A DNA stretch of 64,000 bases, taken from contig JANUWF010001218.1 of NCBI GenBank assembly GCA_026120185.1, positions 1,612,001 through 1,676,000 on the forward strand. Direction: 5' to 3'. Position numbers and translations under genes: made by a program. The notes below the pieces were generated by a model, which did no database searches, had not been told where the DNA came from, and saw nothing but the letters and a program-made list of their open reading frames with translations. Source of the stretch: Voacanga thouarsii (taxonomy: Eukaryota; Streptophyta; Magnoliopsida; Gentianales; Apocynaceae). Positions within the stretch are counted from its first letter, which is position 1. Each line of letters starts with the position of its first letter. Of this stretch, positions 1 to 11,912 are shown piece by piece.

Positions 1-599
1 TAAAGCTAGAGTGTTTTCTTAGAAGAAAACCACAAAAATCTTATGTCAAATCATGTTTAGAGACTTTATATAGAGCTATAAAGTGAAGTACCAACGGTTA
101 TAATTTTTCTGTTAAATTTACCCGTATTTTGGACTCATGGTTCAGATAATGATGCATCCAAAAGATAAGTCCAAAATGGCACTTTTTTAGACAGAAACGA
201 TTTGACACTGTTTTCAGGATTTTAGACGAATTTTTTGGATGCAGAATCATCCAAACTACTCAATCCAAAATTTTGAAATTTTTTAAAACTTTAAAATCTT
301 TTTTTTTTTTTTTTTGTGCTTCAAGGTAGAAATCAATTAAATCATAAAGTAAAGAGACATAGGAATTAACAAAAAATACCTTAATAAAAATTCATAATCT
401 AAAGTTCTTCCATAAGGACTTCTTGATATGCAACCTCATAAACTTGAACTTCATTTTGATCACTCATACTTGAATTCCATTGCTCAAAAGTTTCTTAACA
501 ATCTTATTTGAATGCCTTAAAAGAACTAAGGTCAAACATGTCTCATCACATATAGATTACACAAGTTAGTCCACATCAATATTTGTCATAAGTCAAAAT
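1..599. other. No recognisable gene
   Basis: AT-rich sequence with a poly-T run near 299-315. No coherent reading frame or known domain is visible on either strand. LINE homology on the minus strand appears to fade out near 600, so this may be older intergenic DNA or an unrecognised element. Confidence 0.5.
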
Positions 600-1948
600 A
601 TAGGAAAAAGCCCTTAGGGCTAACACTTTCCAAATCTAACTTCCTCTATTTGGGTAACTTTTCAAGTCCCACACTTTTCTTTCTCTTAGATATTTAGCTC
701 TTTAAGTTTCACCCAACTTCCCTCTGGTTGAGCACAGGATTGCCATGCTAGCTTGGTCATAAAAACCTTATTTATATCCTTCATGAGTTTTTGTCCCAAG
801 CCTCCAGATTATTTTGGTGCATAAATACAGTTCCATGCGACTATATGCAAGTGTCTTTTAGAATCATTTTTATGTCCCTACCAGAAGTCCCTTATACTTT
901 TGTCAAGCTTAGCACAGATCTTGATTGGGAGGGAGAAGATTTGCATGGAGTACATACAAATAGTTTGGATAATAGACCTAATTAGTATAGTTCTACCATC
1001 TTGTGATAGAGCTCTCAATTTCCAGCTACTGAGTTTAGATTTTACTCTGTACATTATTTCACTAAACACTTGGCTTTTAGAAGTTGTTCTGTAGAAGAGG
1101 AGTTCCAGATAGTTGGCCTTGTGATTACATTCATGCATCTTTAAAAAAATTGTAGATTTGTTCTCTTTTTTGAACCTTTACATTTTTGCTAAAATGGATG
1201 ATGGATTTTTGGAAATTAATGAGTTGTCTAAACCCCTCGCAGTACTTATCTAGACATCTGGAAATATGTTCAACTTCATCCAAATTAGCCCTACAAAATA
1301 GTACAAGATCATCTATATACGTAAGATGGGAAAATGAGGGGGTAGTTCTTGATCCTTTGATTCCACAGAAGAAATTGTTAAATTCTACTTTGGAAATCAT
1401 CCTAGAGAGGAGGTCAAAATAAATCATAAAAAGAGCCGAGAAGAGAGGGTCACCTTATCTAATGCCTCTACTCGATTAGATAAGGCCAAAGGGAGAACCA
1501 TTAATGAGAACACAAAAATAAGTAGATATGCATTCATGAATCATATTGATAAATTCAATAGGAAAACTATGATTGTGGAGAATTGGGGATAGCAGAGACT
1601 ATTCTATCCTATCATATACTTTAGCCACATCAATCTTAAGAGCCATATAAGGCCAAGGTCACATTTTTTCCTGTTCATGTGGTATAAACGTTTATACCAG
1701 ATAATGATGTTACCATTAATAGAATAATGCAGCACAAAAGCAACTTAAGCAGGGCATACAAATTTATGAAGGAAATGTTTGATCCTATCAGCCAGAATTT
1801 TAGATTTAATTTAGTAAGGGCCATTACAAGGAGAAATGGGTCTAAAATGTTCTACCCTATTAGTATGGTCACCTTTAGGAATGACGGTGTTGAAGGTATG
1901 ACTAAAAGACCTAAGGAGATGACCATTGTTGAAAAAGAATTGGAGAGC
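600..1948 (-). mobile_element. LINE-A (L1-like), 3' part: RT to post-RT region, degenerate
   Basis: Read on the minus strand from 1948 downward. The translation gives fragments of a plant L1-type reverse transcriptase: IPKGDHTNRVEHFRPIS, KIKSKILADRIK, a degenerate AK(A)YDR segment, GDPLFSALF, then SHLTYIDDLVLFCRA (the YADD-type catalytic motif as YIDD). It is followed by the post-RT segment SSWKLRALSQDGRTILIRS and a PKSSGGLG-like block near 760-800. Frameshifts and stops interrupt it (one in the R-x-GDPLF motif where Gln CAA has become TAA), so it cannot be active. The upstream part of the same LINE lies at 23033-23690; the Athila element 1949-23032 separates them. No poly-A tail is seen at the low end, so the 3' end looks truncated or too diverged to recognise. 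Confidence 0.85.
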
Positions 1949-3271
1949 TGATGTGTTATATTTTTATTATTTATTTATTACTATTTTCATACTTGAATTG
2001 AGTTTAATTGATTAAGTTATTATCATTTTGATTTGCTTGAGTGGATTAAATAATATTGTACTTAGTAGGGTTTAATTGAGATACTTTTATTTATAAAGTA
2101 TAATTTAATTCACTTAAATTATATTTTTGGATGCAGGGATAAAATGGTAAATGTAGCAAATGAGAGAATGAATAAGGAGTGAAGAGGACAAAAGCTACTA
2201 GGAAAAGAAAAAGGCAACAAAAAAAAACGAAAGAAAGAATGGCTGGTGGCAAAAGTCAGCAGGAAGAATAATAAGAAGAAAAGAAGACAAAAGCTAGTAT
2301 AGAAAAAAAGTCAAACTCTAAAAAGATGCTTAGTTGGAGTTGGAATTGGACTTCAAATATGTATCAAAAGTCAGGGGTTGTTGCTATAAAGAGAGGACTC
2401 TCAGGAAGGCCAATTGAGGAGAAAAAAAAAACAGAAGCCAAAGCAGAGACGAAAAATAGAGGTGAATTGGGAATAGAGAGCTACGGAAACAAGGCTTAAA
2501 TCCAAGCTTATTCTCTATTTTATGTTAATTAAATTCATGGCTTTGAATTAAGATTATTAAGATTATATGTAGTTAAATCTCTTGAGACTAAGACCTTCAA
2601 TGAAGGCTGAAACTTTTTATGTATTTGGTTTATTTCAATTAAAGATTATTTCTTTAATCTCATTTTTTGTGTTATTATTATTCTTAAAGCTTGTAATTTT
2701 TTGGCCAATTATTACATGAACTTAAATTTATTATAGTTTCAGAGATATATTAGATTAAATTGGACCATAGTAATAACAACACATCATAAAATTGACTAGA
2801 GATAGATTCGATTTCTTTGTGTAGTTTCTAGCGAGTAGAAAACAAAAGTTAGGAAAATCTATAGAGTTTTATGTGACTTTATTAATCAAAACCACATAGA
2901 AATATGATTGATTTATTAATTAAAGTTAGGAGCTTTCCACTAAGAGATTGGGTCTAGCTTATTTTTGGAAGTTCCACCATTATCCAATTCGAGAATTAAT
3001 TTAAATAAATTAAACATTCATCATAAAAGAAGTAAGTTAGATTTGAAGTGTCTTGCTCCATTCTTTGTCGTTGATTTAATTAATACAATTTATTTTTCAT
3101 TTTTTGTTGGCCTATTTCTATTAGTATAATTAGTTCTTAAATTAAATCACTTTGATTTTAGTTTAAGTTAGGTTATAAGAAAACAATTAGATAGCAATCT
3201 TCGTTGGAAACGATTTGTACTCACTACTTTATTACTTGTTTGATATTTGTGCACTTGCAAATTCCATACCA
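1949..3271 (+). repeat. 5' LTR of the Athila element
   Basis: About 1323 bp, alignable over its length with 21558-23032 (shared blocks include the start, a GATGCAGGGATAAAATGGTAAATG segment, AGGACTC..AGAAGCCAAAGCAGAGAC, and the CAAATTCCATA end). It lacks an approximately 130-base segment present in the 3' copy. It is followed directly by the primer-binding site. Confidence 0.85.
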
Positions 3272-3277
3272 AATTTT

Positions 3278-3295
3278 TGACACTATTGTCGGAGA
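3278..3295 (+). other. Primer-binding site, tRNA-Asp type, decayed
   Basis: TGACACTATTGTCGGAGA lies six bases after the 5' LTR end. It resembles the Athila consensus TGGCGCCGTTGCCGGGGA (complement of the tRNA-Asp 3' end) with mostly C-to-T and G-to-A changes. The identification rests on position plus resemblance. Confidence 0.7.
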
Positions 3296-3489
3296 TTGTC
3301 TTTTATCTAGTGTAGGTTTTAATTGCTAAACCTAAGTTTAAAACTTTTATTTTTATTTTTCTCTTTAGTCTTATTTTTATCTTTATTTATTATTTTATTT
3401 TGGTCTGACTTTGTTTTGACTTGGTGTATATGAAATCATAGTTCTAAAAATAAAGAATATTTGCTTTATATTGCTGAAGTGAGGCAACC

Positions 3490-5030
3490 AAAAGGAAATA
3501 CGAGGAGATTATCACCCCTGTAGAGTCTTCGAAATTGAAATACGATTTTGAATCCGACTATAGCAATGAAGCAATGGAGCATAATGAACAAAGAGAGCAA
3601 ACTCTTAGGGACTATACTAAACCAAAGATGGAAGGTCCCTCCCCCGCCATAAATTGTCCTAGAGTTACCGTACCAACCTTCAAGATTGAGCCGACATTTA
3701 TCAAATGATTTAAAACAATCTATTTTTTGGACTGTCTCATGAAGACCCTCAAACTCACATCTCAAATTTTTTGGCAATTTGTGATACTTTTCAAATAAAT
3801 GGAATATTTGAAAATGCGAAAAAACTAAAGCTTTTCCTTTCTCTTTAAGGGCTAAAGCGAGATTGTGCCTAAATTCTCTTCCTACTAGTTCAATTGTTAT
3901 TTGGAATCAATTGTAGGAAACCTTTTTAAATAAGTATTTTTTTTTTTCCTATTAAAACTATACAAATGCATTCTAACATCTATAATTTTATGCAGGGACT
4001 TACTGAATCATTACATGATGCTTATGAGAGATTCAAAGAATATCTAAGGTTATGCCCTCATTATGGAATGGAGATTGGGATGCAAGCTTAAACATTCTAC
4101 AATGGTTGTAGAGATGATGTTACATCATCATTGGATGCAGCAAGTGGAGGTACCTTCATGTTCAAAGAAGAAAGAGTTGTATCGAGTTTGAAAGAGGAAA
4201 TGGTACTTAACAGTTCTCAATGGTTCAATCCCAGAGTTTTGTTACCTAAAAAAGTTGCGATAGTGATAGACAATGATATGGTCTTGAATCTAAAGGCTCG
4301 AATGGATCCACTCAACAAGAAATTAGGAAACTTAAAAATTGCAAGTTGTTCACTATCAATGTAACCTCTATGGTAGAAACCACTCATCAATCCCATGTGG
4401 CCAAAGTAATATGGTAAATTCTTCATTTGGTACTAATGAAGTTAATTTTGTCGATCAAAATAACAGGAGGATTGATTCATATACTCCAACATACAACCCT
4501 AAGTGGAAAACCCATCCTAAATTTGGATGGAGGCGGAATAATCAGGCTCAAGTTCAAGTATCACCTCTACATTTTCCTCCTTAAAAAAAAAAAAAAAAAA
4601 CCTAACCTTGAGGATGTACTTGCCAAATTTATAGAGGTTACTTCTAATAAATTTTCAAACTTAGATAACTCCATTAAGGCTATAGAAGTGGACTAGCAAA
4701 ACATGAAGGCTTCTATGAAAAATATAGAAGTGCAAGTGGGTCAATTAGCTCAAGTAATGTTTAACAGGACTCAAGGAAGCCTTCCAAGTGATACATAAAA
4801 AAATTCAAGAGAGTTGAAAGCTGTCACATTGAGGAGTAGAAGAAGCTTAGAAGATGAGCAAAAATTAAAGGTGAAAAAAGATGATGAAAAGCTGTCAACA
4901 AATAAGAAGAGATTCCTATCCAATCTTCTACCCCAAAAGAAGGTAAGAAAAGTAAGAAAGGTAAGGAAGAATTCAATAATGACAATATTGATTTTAATTC
5001 CTTTCATTTTCCCCAAGTTGTAAAACATCC
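3490..5030 (+). pseudogene. Athila gag remnant
   Basis: Broken reading frames carry recognisable gag blocks: a Met near 3574 followed by a Pro-rich stretch (SPAINCPRVTVPTF), SHEDPQTHISNFLAICDTF in another frame (about 3730-3790), FPFSLRAKARLCLNSLP (about 3835), then ESLHDAYERFKEYLRLCPHYG and TFYNGCRDDV..LDAASGGTF (about 4005-4150). A zinc-binding remnant with a YTPTYNPKWKTHPKFGWR tail lies at 4350-4540, then a basic region including KAVTLRSRRSLEDE (about 4815). These are typical of Athila-clade gag. Several frameshifts and stops make it non-functional. The next expected block (the PYPQR segment and protease) is absent. Confidence 0.8.
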
Positions 5031-6219
5031 TTTTATTGATTCTCAAGTTGTAAAGTATTTTCTCAAAATTAGTTTTGAAACAAACAATTTTATTTTTCAA
5101 AATAGTGATTTTGAAAATTTAAAATTAATATATTTTTCTAAAATATTAATTTTAGAATTTATTTTATTTTTTCAAAATAGTGATTTTGAAATAATAAAAA
5201 TTATATGTTTATTTTGTTTAAGCATAATTAATGGCATGGTAGATGGTTATGGACTAAAACTAATTCTATCTGTTCATACATTTTACAGTTTTAGTTTTTT
5301 ATGAAATAGGGTTGCGTGTCCTGCCTTCTTTAAAATTCTTGTGTAATTCTCTTTTCATCTAATTTCCTTCAAATGTAACTCGAGGTTTTCTCTCTTTAGA
5401 AAATTATATAATAGTTTACATAGGTTAGATAGAAGTAGAATTATTCTATTTTGGAGACGGCAACCAAAACAAGGCGAAAATGTAAGACCTTTTACTTAAA
5501 TCATGCATGAACATATAGGGTTAACTATATTAATTTCTTTTATGGCTCAAAAAAATTAATTTATGGGGAAGTCCATAACCATACCATGTAACCGCTTTAT
5601 TACTTATCAATTATGTGATTTATTGATTTTTATGCATGTCATTCAATGAAATCACTAAAAGGAACAAATCCCTCAATTAATATTAAACCTAATTCCTTCC
5701 GTTAATATGGTAAAAACGAGAGTCCTTTTTCGAGATCAGGTTGTTGGGCAAACCCAAGCCTACTTGACATCGAGCATGTTCAAGCTATGGAGTTAAGTTC
5801 CTTTGGAATTAAATTCCTGATTAATGAGTCGGGTTTAACTAAATTCTTTATCCCGGTTGGGCAAACTCAAGCATAAAGAAATTTAAAAGAAAAGTTGGGA
5901 TAGCCCAAAAGGCTTTAAGATTAAAAGCTGTTAATCACCCAATAATCCGATAATTACATATGATATAATTAGTATTGGATACCTACCAATGAACTTAATG
6001 ATGGCTTATTAGGCAAACCTAAGGTTATCCTTGAGGAATTTGGATACCAGTCCACTAGGAAATCTTCCAACGGGCTTTCCCGAATCAGTAGTGGGGGCTA
6101 TTATTTTGAGTGAAATAGTGGAGTAAAAATGTGTTTAATTAAAGTCCTAATTACATGCATTTCATATGCATATACAAGTAGTTAATCCTTTCTATCTTTA
6201 CATCTAGGTCACTTGCATC
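5031..6219 (+). other. Gag/Copia junction and Copia untranslated leader with repeated hairpins
   Basis: Non-coding. 5031-5480 is AT-rich and contains a direct repeat of about 27 bases (TTTTTCAAAATAGTGATTTTGAAA-type) at 5089-5117 and 5163-5191; its origin is unclear. From about 5490 to 6219 the sequence is likely the leader of the Copia element whose gag starts at 6220. It has at least five short hairpins with 4-5 bp stems and four-base loops (5744-5757, 5857-5870, 5895-5908, 6009-6022, 6071-6082). No 5' LTR for the Copia element is visible here, so the left boundary of that element is not resolved. Confidence 0.55.
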
Positions 6220-9200
6220 ATGTCTACAAACCTAAACATACGTAACATCTTGAAAACCAATAAGTTAACCGAATCAAACTATCTCGACTGATATAGAAAT
6301 TTGAGAATCGTTCTCAAATCGGAAAAGTTGCTCTACGTGCTAAATGCTCGTTTTCTACCACTACCAGCTCAAGACGCTCATGCTGATAAGCATGCTGTCC
6401 ACAAGAGGCACGAGGAGGATAGTAATACAGCATTATATATTATGCTGGCATCCATGACTCTCGAGTTGCAAAAACAGTACGAGTATATGGATGCTCAATC
6501 GATTATACTACATCTTCGAAAGCTGTTTGATGCCCAAGCCAAAATTGAGAGATACGAGATCTCGAAGCAACTATTTTGTTCCAAAATGGTAGAGGGTTCT
6601 TCTGTGACCATTCATGGGCTGAAAATGCTGGGCTTAATAGAGAAGCTTGGATCTCTCGGGTTTGCAATGGATCATGACTTAAGTGTTGACTTAATTCTAC
6701 AATCTTTGCCTAATAGTTTCTCACAATTTGTGATTAACTATCAGGTGAATAAGATTGAGTCCATCATTCCTGAATTGATCAATCTTCTCAAAACTGCGGA
6801 GTCCTCTATGAAGAAAGATTCCAATGCAGTTTTAATAATAGAATCTTCTTCTAAGAAGAAAGTTCAAAAGAAGAAAAAGGCTCTCATGAAGCCCAAAGGT
6901 GGTGTGAAGAAGAAGGACGCAGCTACCAAGGGCCCATACCATCATTGTGGGAAGATGGGCCATTGGAGGCGCAACTGCAAAGCCTACTTGGAGACCACTA
7001 AGGATAAGAAGCAGAAGGAGAAGCTTACAAGCACTTCTACTTCTACTTCTACTCCAGGCGCATCTACTTCTACTCCAGGTATGTTTATGATTGAGATAAA
7101 TACTGTCTTTAGAAATAAGATATGGGTATTAGATATTGGATGTGAATCTCATTTGTGCAATAACTTGCAAGGACTAAAGAGTAGTAGAAGACTAGAGAAA
7201 GACGAAGTAGACCTACGTACTGCAAATAGGGCAAAGGTTATTACACTTGTTATAGGGACATACGAGCTGAACTTACCTTCGGAATTAATTCTAGAACTAC
7301 AAAACTGTTATTATGTACCAGTTTTAATGAAAAATATTATCTCAATTACGTGTTTAGACTTAAATAGATTTTATTTGATATTTAAGAATAAATGTTGTTC
7401 TTTTTCATTGAATGATATTCATTATGGTTCAACAACTCTGGTTAATGGTTTATATGTTCTAGATTTGGATAATCCAGTTCTCAATATAAATAATAAGAAA
7501 CCTAAAATGGATAACTCTAACACCTCTTACTTATTGCATTGTCGTTTGGGCCATAAAAATGAAAATCGTGTTTCTAAGTTACACAAGTTTGATGACTTAG
7601 GGTCATTTGATTATGAATCATATGGCACATGCGAATCTTATTTACTAGGTAAAATGACTAAAACTCCTTTTTCAGGAAAGAAGAACGGGTCAAAGAGTTA
7701 TTAGAACTCATACATTCTTATGTATGTGGCCTATGTTAATACAAGTAAGAGGAGGTTATAACTATTTCATAACCTTTATTGATGATTTCTCATGATACGT
7801 GTATTTGTATTTAATGAAATACAAATCTAAGGCCTTTGAAATGTTCAAAGACTTCAAGAATGACATAAAGAAACAACTTGACAAAAGTATTAAGACTCTA
7901 AGATCTTATCGAGGAGGAGAATATTTGAGTCAAGAGTTTCTGAGTTATCTTAGAGATAATGGGATATTATTTCAATGGACTCCACCACGTACACCTCAAC
8001 ATAATGGTGTATCTGAGAGAAGGAATTGAACTCTTCTAGATATGGTACGGACCATGATGGCTTCTGTAAACCTACCAAAATCATTTTGGGGGCATGCACT
8101 AGAAACTTCTGTTTATATACTAAACAGAGTTCTGATAAAAACAATTGATTCTATCCCATTTGAGATGTTCTTTGGTAAGAAACCAAAGTTATCTCACTTG
8201 CGAGTATGGGGTTGTCCTGCCTTTGTCAAAAGGCCACAGTCAGACAAACTTGATAGTAAGTCTGACAAGTGTTTGTTTGTGAGATATCCGAAAGAATCTT
8301 TCGGATATTACTTCTACTTACCCTCTGAAAACAAATTATTTATTTCGAAACATGTTGTCTTCTCAGAAAAGGAGCACATGCTCAAAGGGGACAGTGGGAG
8401 TAAAATTGAACTTAATGAAGTTCATGAAAATCAAATAAATGAGGATCAACCGTCTGATCCCACATCTATTGAGAGAATAGATGAACATTCTACTACACAA
8501 GAACCTTGTAGATCTAGTAGGATACGGGTAGCACCTGAGAGATATAGATTTCTCATTAGTGACCACGATGACGTATTGCTCATAGATGAAGATGAGCCTA
8601 CTACCTACAAAGATATTCTGAATAGTTCAAAATCTGACAAATGGCTTAAGGCCATGAAGTCAAAGATGGATTCCATATACGGCAACCAAGTATAGACTTT
8701 GGTTGATCCACTCAAAGGAGTTAAACCTATTGGGTGCAATGGGTTTTCAAGAAGAAAATGAACATGGATGGTAACTTAGTTATCTATAAAGCATGACTAG
8801 TGGCAAAGGGTTATCGACAACAATATGATATTGACTATGACGAAACATTCTTATCAATAGCCATGTTAAAATCCATCAAAATACTCCTAGCCATTGCTGC
8901 TCATTATGATTATGAGATTTGGCAACTGGATGTGAAAATAGCTTTCCTAAATGGAAATCTGACTAAGGAAGTGTATATGACACAACCTGAGGGTTTCACA
9001 TCCAATGATAGCACAAAGATGTGCAAGCGGCAAAGATCCATTTATCGACTTAAGCAAGCTTCTAGAAGTTGGAACATCTGTTTTGATGAAACAATCAAAG
9101 AGTTTAGTTTCATTCAAAACATGGATGAGTCTTTTATATACAAGAAGGTTAGTGGGAGCACAATCATTTTCTTACTGCTTTATGTAGATGAAATATTGCT

Positions 9201-10161
9201 AATAGGAAACGATATACCTGTCTTGCAAACGGTTAAAGTTTAGTTGTCCAAACAATTCTCCATGAAAGACCTTGGTGAAGTAACCTATATTCTTGGAATA
9301 AGGATCTATAGAGATAGATCTAAAAGGTTGCTAGATCTTTCACAGTCTACATACATAGATAAAGTGCTAAAGAGGTTTAGCATAGATCAATCCAAAAGGG
9401 GATTTTTACCCATGTCACATGGTGTAAGCCTTTCAAAATCAATATCTCCCAAGATACAAGTTGAAAGGGATCACATGAGTAAGATTCCATATATCTCGGC
9501 AATTGGATCTATCATGTACGCTATGATATATACTAGACCCGATGTATCTTGTGCTCTCAATTTGACGAGTAGATACCAATCTGACCCTGGTAAGGGTTAT
9601 TAGACGGCTGTAAAGAATATCCTCAAATACTTACGAAGGACTAAGGATGCATTCTTAATATATGGAGAAGGTGATTTGAAAATAAATGGGTATACTAATG
9701 CCAATTTTCAATTTAACAAAGATGATTTTAAATCACAATCTGACTACGTGTTTACGTTGTGCGGAGGGGCAATAATTTGGAAAAGTTTCAAATAAGAGAC
9801 TATTGCCAACTCTACGATAGAAGTTGAGTACATAGCTACTTCTAAAGCAGCTAAGGAGGCCGTTTGGATCAAGAAGTTCGTGACAAAATTTGGTGTGGTT
9901 CCTAGTGTTGTTGGTCCAATAACTTTGTATTGTGATAACAATGGAGTCATTGCACAAACAAAGGAGCCACGGTCTCATCAATGATTCAAACACATATTGT
10001 GACGCTATCATCTGATTCGGGAGATCATAGATAAGAATGATGTAAAGATAGAGAGAGTTCTCATAAATGAGAACATAGCTGACCCGCTTACAAAAGCACT
10101 ATCCCAAAAGAAACATGATTGTCATGTTGAGTCATTCGGTATTAGATACATGAATGATTGA
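6220..10161 (+). pseudogene. Copia A gag-pol polyprotein, broken
   Basis: The start is MSTNLNIRNILKTNKLTESN at 6220; a TGA at 6289 replaces Trp. Gag (UBN2-like) runs to about 6900, then a zinc knuckle YHHCGKMGHWRRNC (about 6935-6980) whose first Cys is Tyr. The protease motif is WVLDIGCESHLC (about 7120), where family members have D-T/S-G. The integrase zinc region begins HCRLGH (about 7540) and the core ends with PPRTPQHNGVSERRN (about 7980). RT shows AKGYRQQYDIDYDETF, QLDVKIAFLNG and LLYVDEILLIGND (DD changed to DE). RNase H remnants run 9600-10140. Frameshifts lie near 7690 and near 8739 (one base lost in the KWVFKKK motif). In-frame stops at 6289, 7793, 8027, 8693, 8794, 9241, 9601, 9793 and 9982 are all explained by C-to-T or G-to-A changes. 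Not functional. Confidence 0.9.
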
Positions 10162-10181
10162 CTCTAATGCAAGTGAAAGTT

Positions 10182-11912
10182 TATTAGTGCTATGCCCTAG
10201 AGGCAATCACTTGTACGTTGTATATGACACATTTTATTTTAATAAAATGTATTATTTATCTTACAATTTTTTTTGTTTACTTTTGTGTAAAATAACTGTT
10301 AGATAAAGTCTCTAGTACAACATTGCGTTAAGAAAATCATGATATGAGATTCCTACTACACTGTATAGTGTTAGTACTTAAATAGTCCCTAGTCGTAGTA
10401 TTAATGAGACAGGACATCATTCATATGTTAAGATTAGCATATATTAAACTTCCCGATTTGATCAGGCGGTGGTTCTCATATCCGTGAGTATTGAGATATT
10501 CAAAGTTAACACATGAATGCTTGTTAATGGAACAAGTTCATTGATGACCTAGCTTTGAGATAATCACATGAATAACTATTTACTGCCAGTAATATAATCT
10601 CAATATAGCAAGCATGTAAGTATCCTTAGATTTGAGATCTCCAAGGTACTTTGTTTGCTGAGCATTGTACTTTGATTCCAATCTCTAGAGCCAAATCGAG
10701 GGCCGCCTATGGGATAGATATTTGGTACATTGTGAGGTAATCGAAAGTAGTTGAGAGGGTCAATAGAGGATTCACCACTCCTAATAGTAAGGGGCGAATA
10801 TCTCACGGCCACTTGTAGGAATTACTACTCGAGAAATCCTTGGCCAAGGCGATTGTGTATTGAAAATAGTTCTAATTGATACACATCTAAAGTAGTGAGT
10901 TCCTGGTACAAGTACTATTGTATTCAGGCCAGAATTAATTCTGGAGGGAGTTGGCACTAATTCTGTACTCCAAACCAAATGAGATATTGTATGGTAAAAG
11001 GAGTTAATTGCGCTGTAATTTGTTATTGAATGGTTCATGTCAAGCCACTTGACTTCCTGAACTCTTGGGTGGTCATGATGTGTTGTTAAATACCGCTCAT
11101 GATTTGGGAATATGAGTTTATTAATTGATGAATTAATAAACCAATCATGATTAGAATTAATAGGATTAGTTCTAATTAATTATGGATTATTAATCTCAAA
11201 GACGTTTGGATTAATTCATATTCGCTACCAATTGACTAGGAAACCTAATAGGTCACACACAATAGAGGATTATATACTCAATATGTTATTTGATAACATA
11301 GTGGGGTTAATTGTAAAAAAGAGAAGTTGTTGTAGCCAAATTATAATTAGTTATAATTAATGGTCCAAATTGTAATTATGAGAATTTGATGTTTCCAATT
11401 ACAATTAGGAAATTCTAACTATTTTAGAATTATGATATTGGAGTATATTTTGAGCAGGATTTCGTGTTATATAGGAGATATAACACACGAAACCCTAGCC
11501 AAGTGTAAGACACGAAAACTCCAACCCTAGCAACACAACCTTTTCTTCTTCTTCTCTCTCTCTCGTTGCTCTTGAAGCAAATAACCCTAGCCACCACTTA
11601 GTTTTTCTGCTAGCACAGAAAAATTCGTGCTTGAATGTATCCTCTATGTGGATTTCTATTAGAGATAATCACACACTGTGATTATAGTGGTTAGACGTTT
11701 AACTCTCGTGGAGATGTGATCAAAAGGATTGTTGGATCGCGCCTCGACTTGAAGAAGGAAAATTTTATTTTCCACACGATCAAATAAGGTAAAAAAAGCT
11801 GTTACCTTTGTTATCTTTATGTCTTATTTTCCATACATATGCGGATTCTGGGTTGGTATCTCATTTTTATTCTTCCACTGCGCCATATATGATATGCGTG
11901 AGATACCCAACA
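10182..11912 (+). repeat. 3' LTR of Copia A
   Basis: It starts TATTAGTGCTATGCCCTAG (expected TG start mutated to TA) after the purine tract and ends GATACCCAACA. Length is about 1731 bp. Internal blocks, such as the one around 10390-10600 (CCCTAGTC..TATTAATGAGA, ATCCGTGAGTATT, GATAATCACATG), are clearly shared with 55770-56000 in the solo LTR downstream. Confidence 0.8.

Larger units (their letters stand above)
5490..11912 (+). mobile_element. Ty1/Copia retrotransposon A, 5' LTR missing
   Basis: Leader (about 5490-6219), gag-pol remnant (6220-10161) in Copia order (gag, zinc knuckle, protease, integrase, RT, RNase H), a degenerate purine tract (AAGTGAAAGTTTA at 10171-10183) and a 3' LTR (10182-11912). 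I found no second copy of this LTR at the left, so the element was 5'-truncated or rearranged when or after it entered the Athila/CACTA block. The LTR belongs to the same broad family as the solo LTRs at 18189-19710 and 55458-57384 (all with a TATGCCCTAGAG or TGTGCCATAGAA-like start). Confidence 0.8.
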
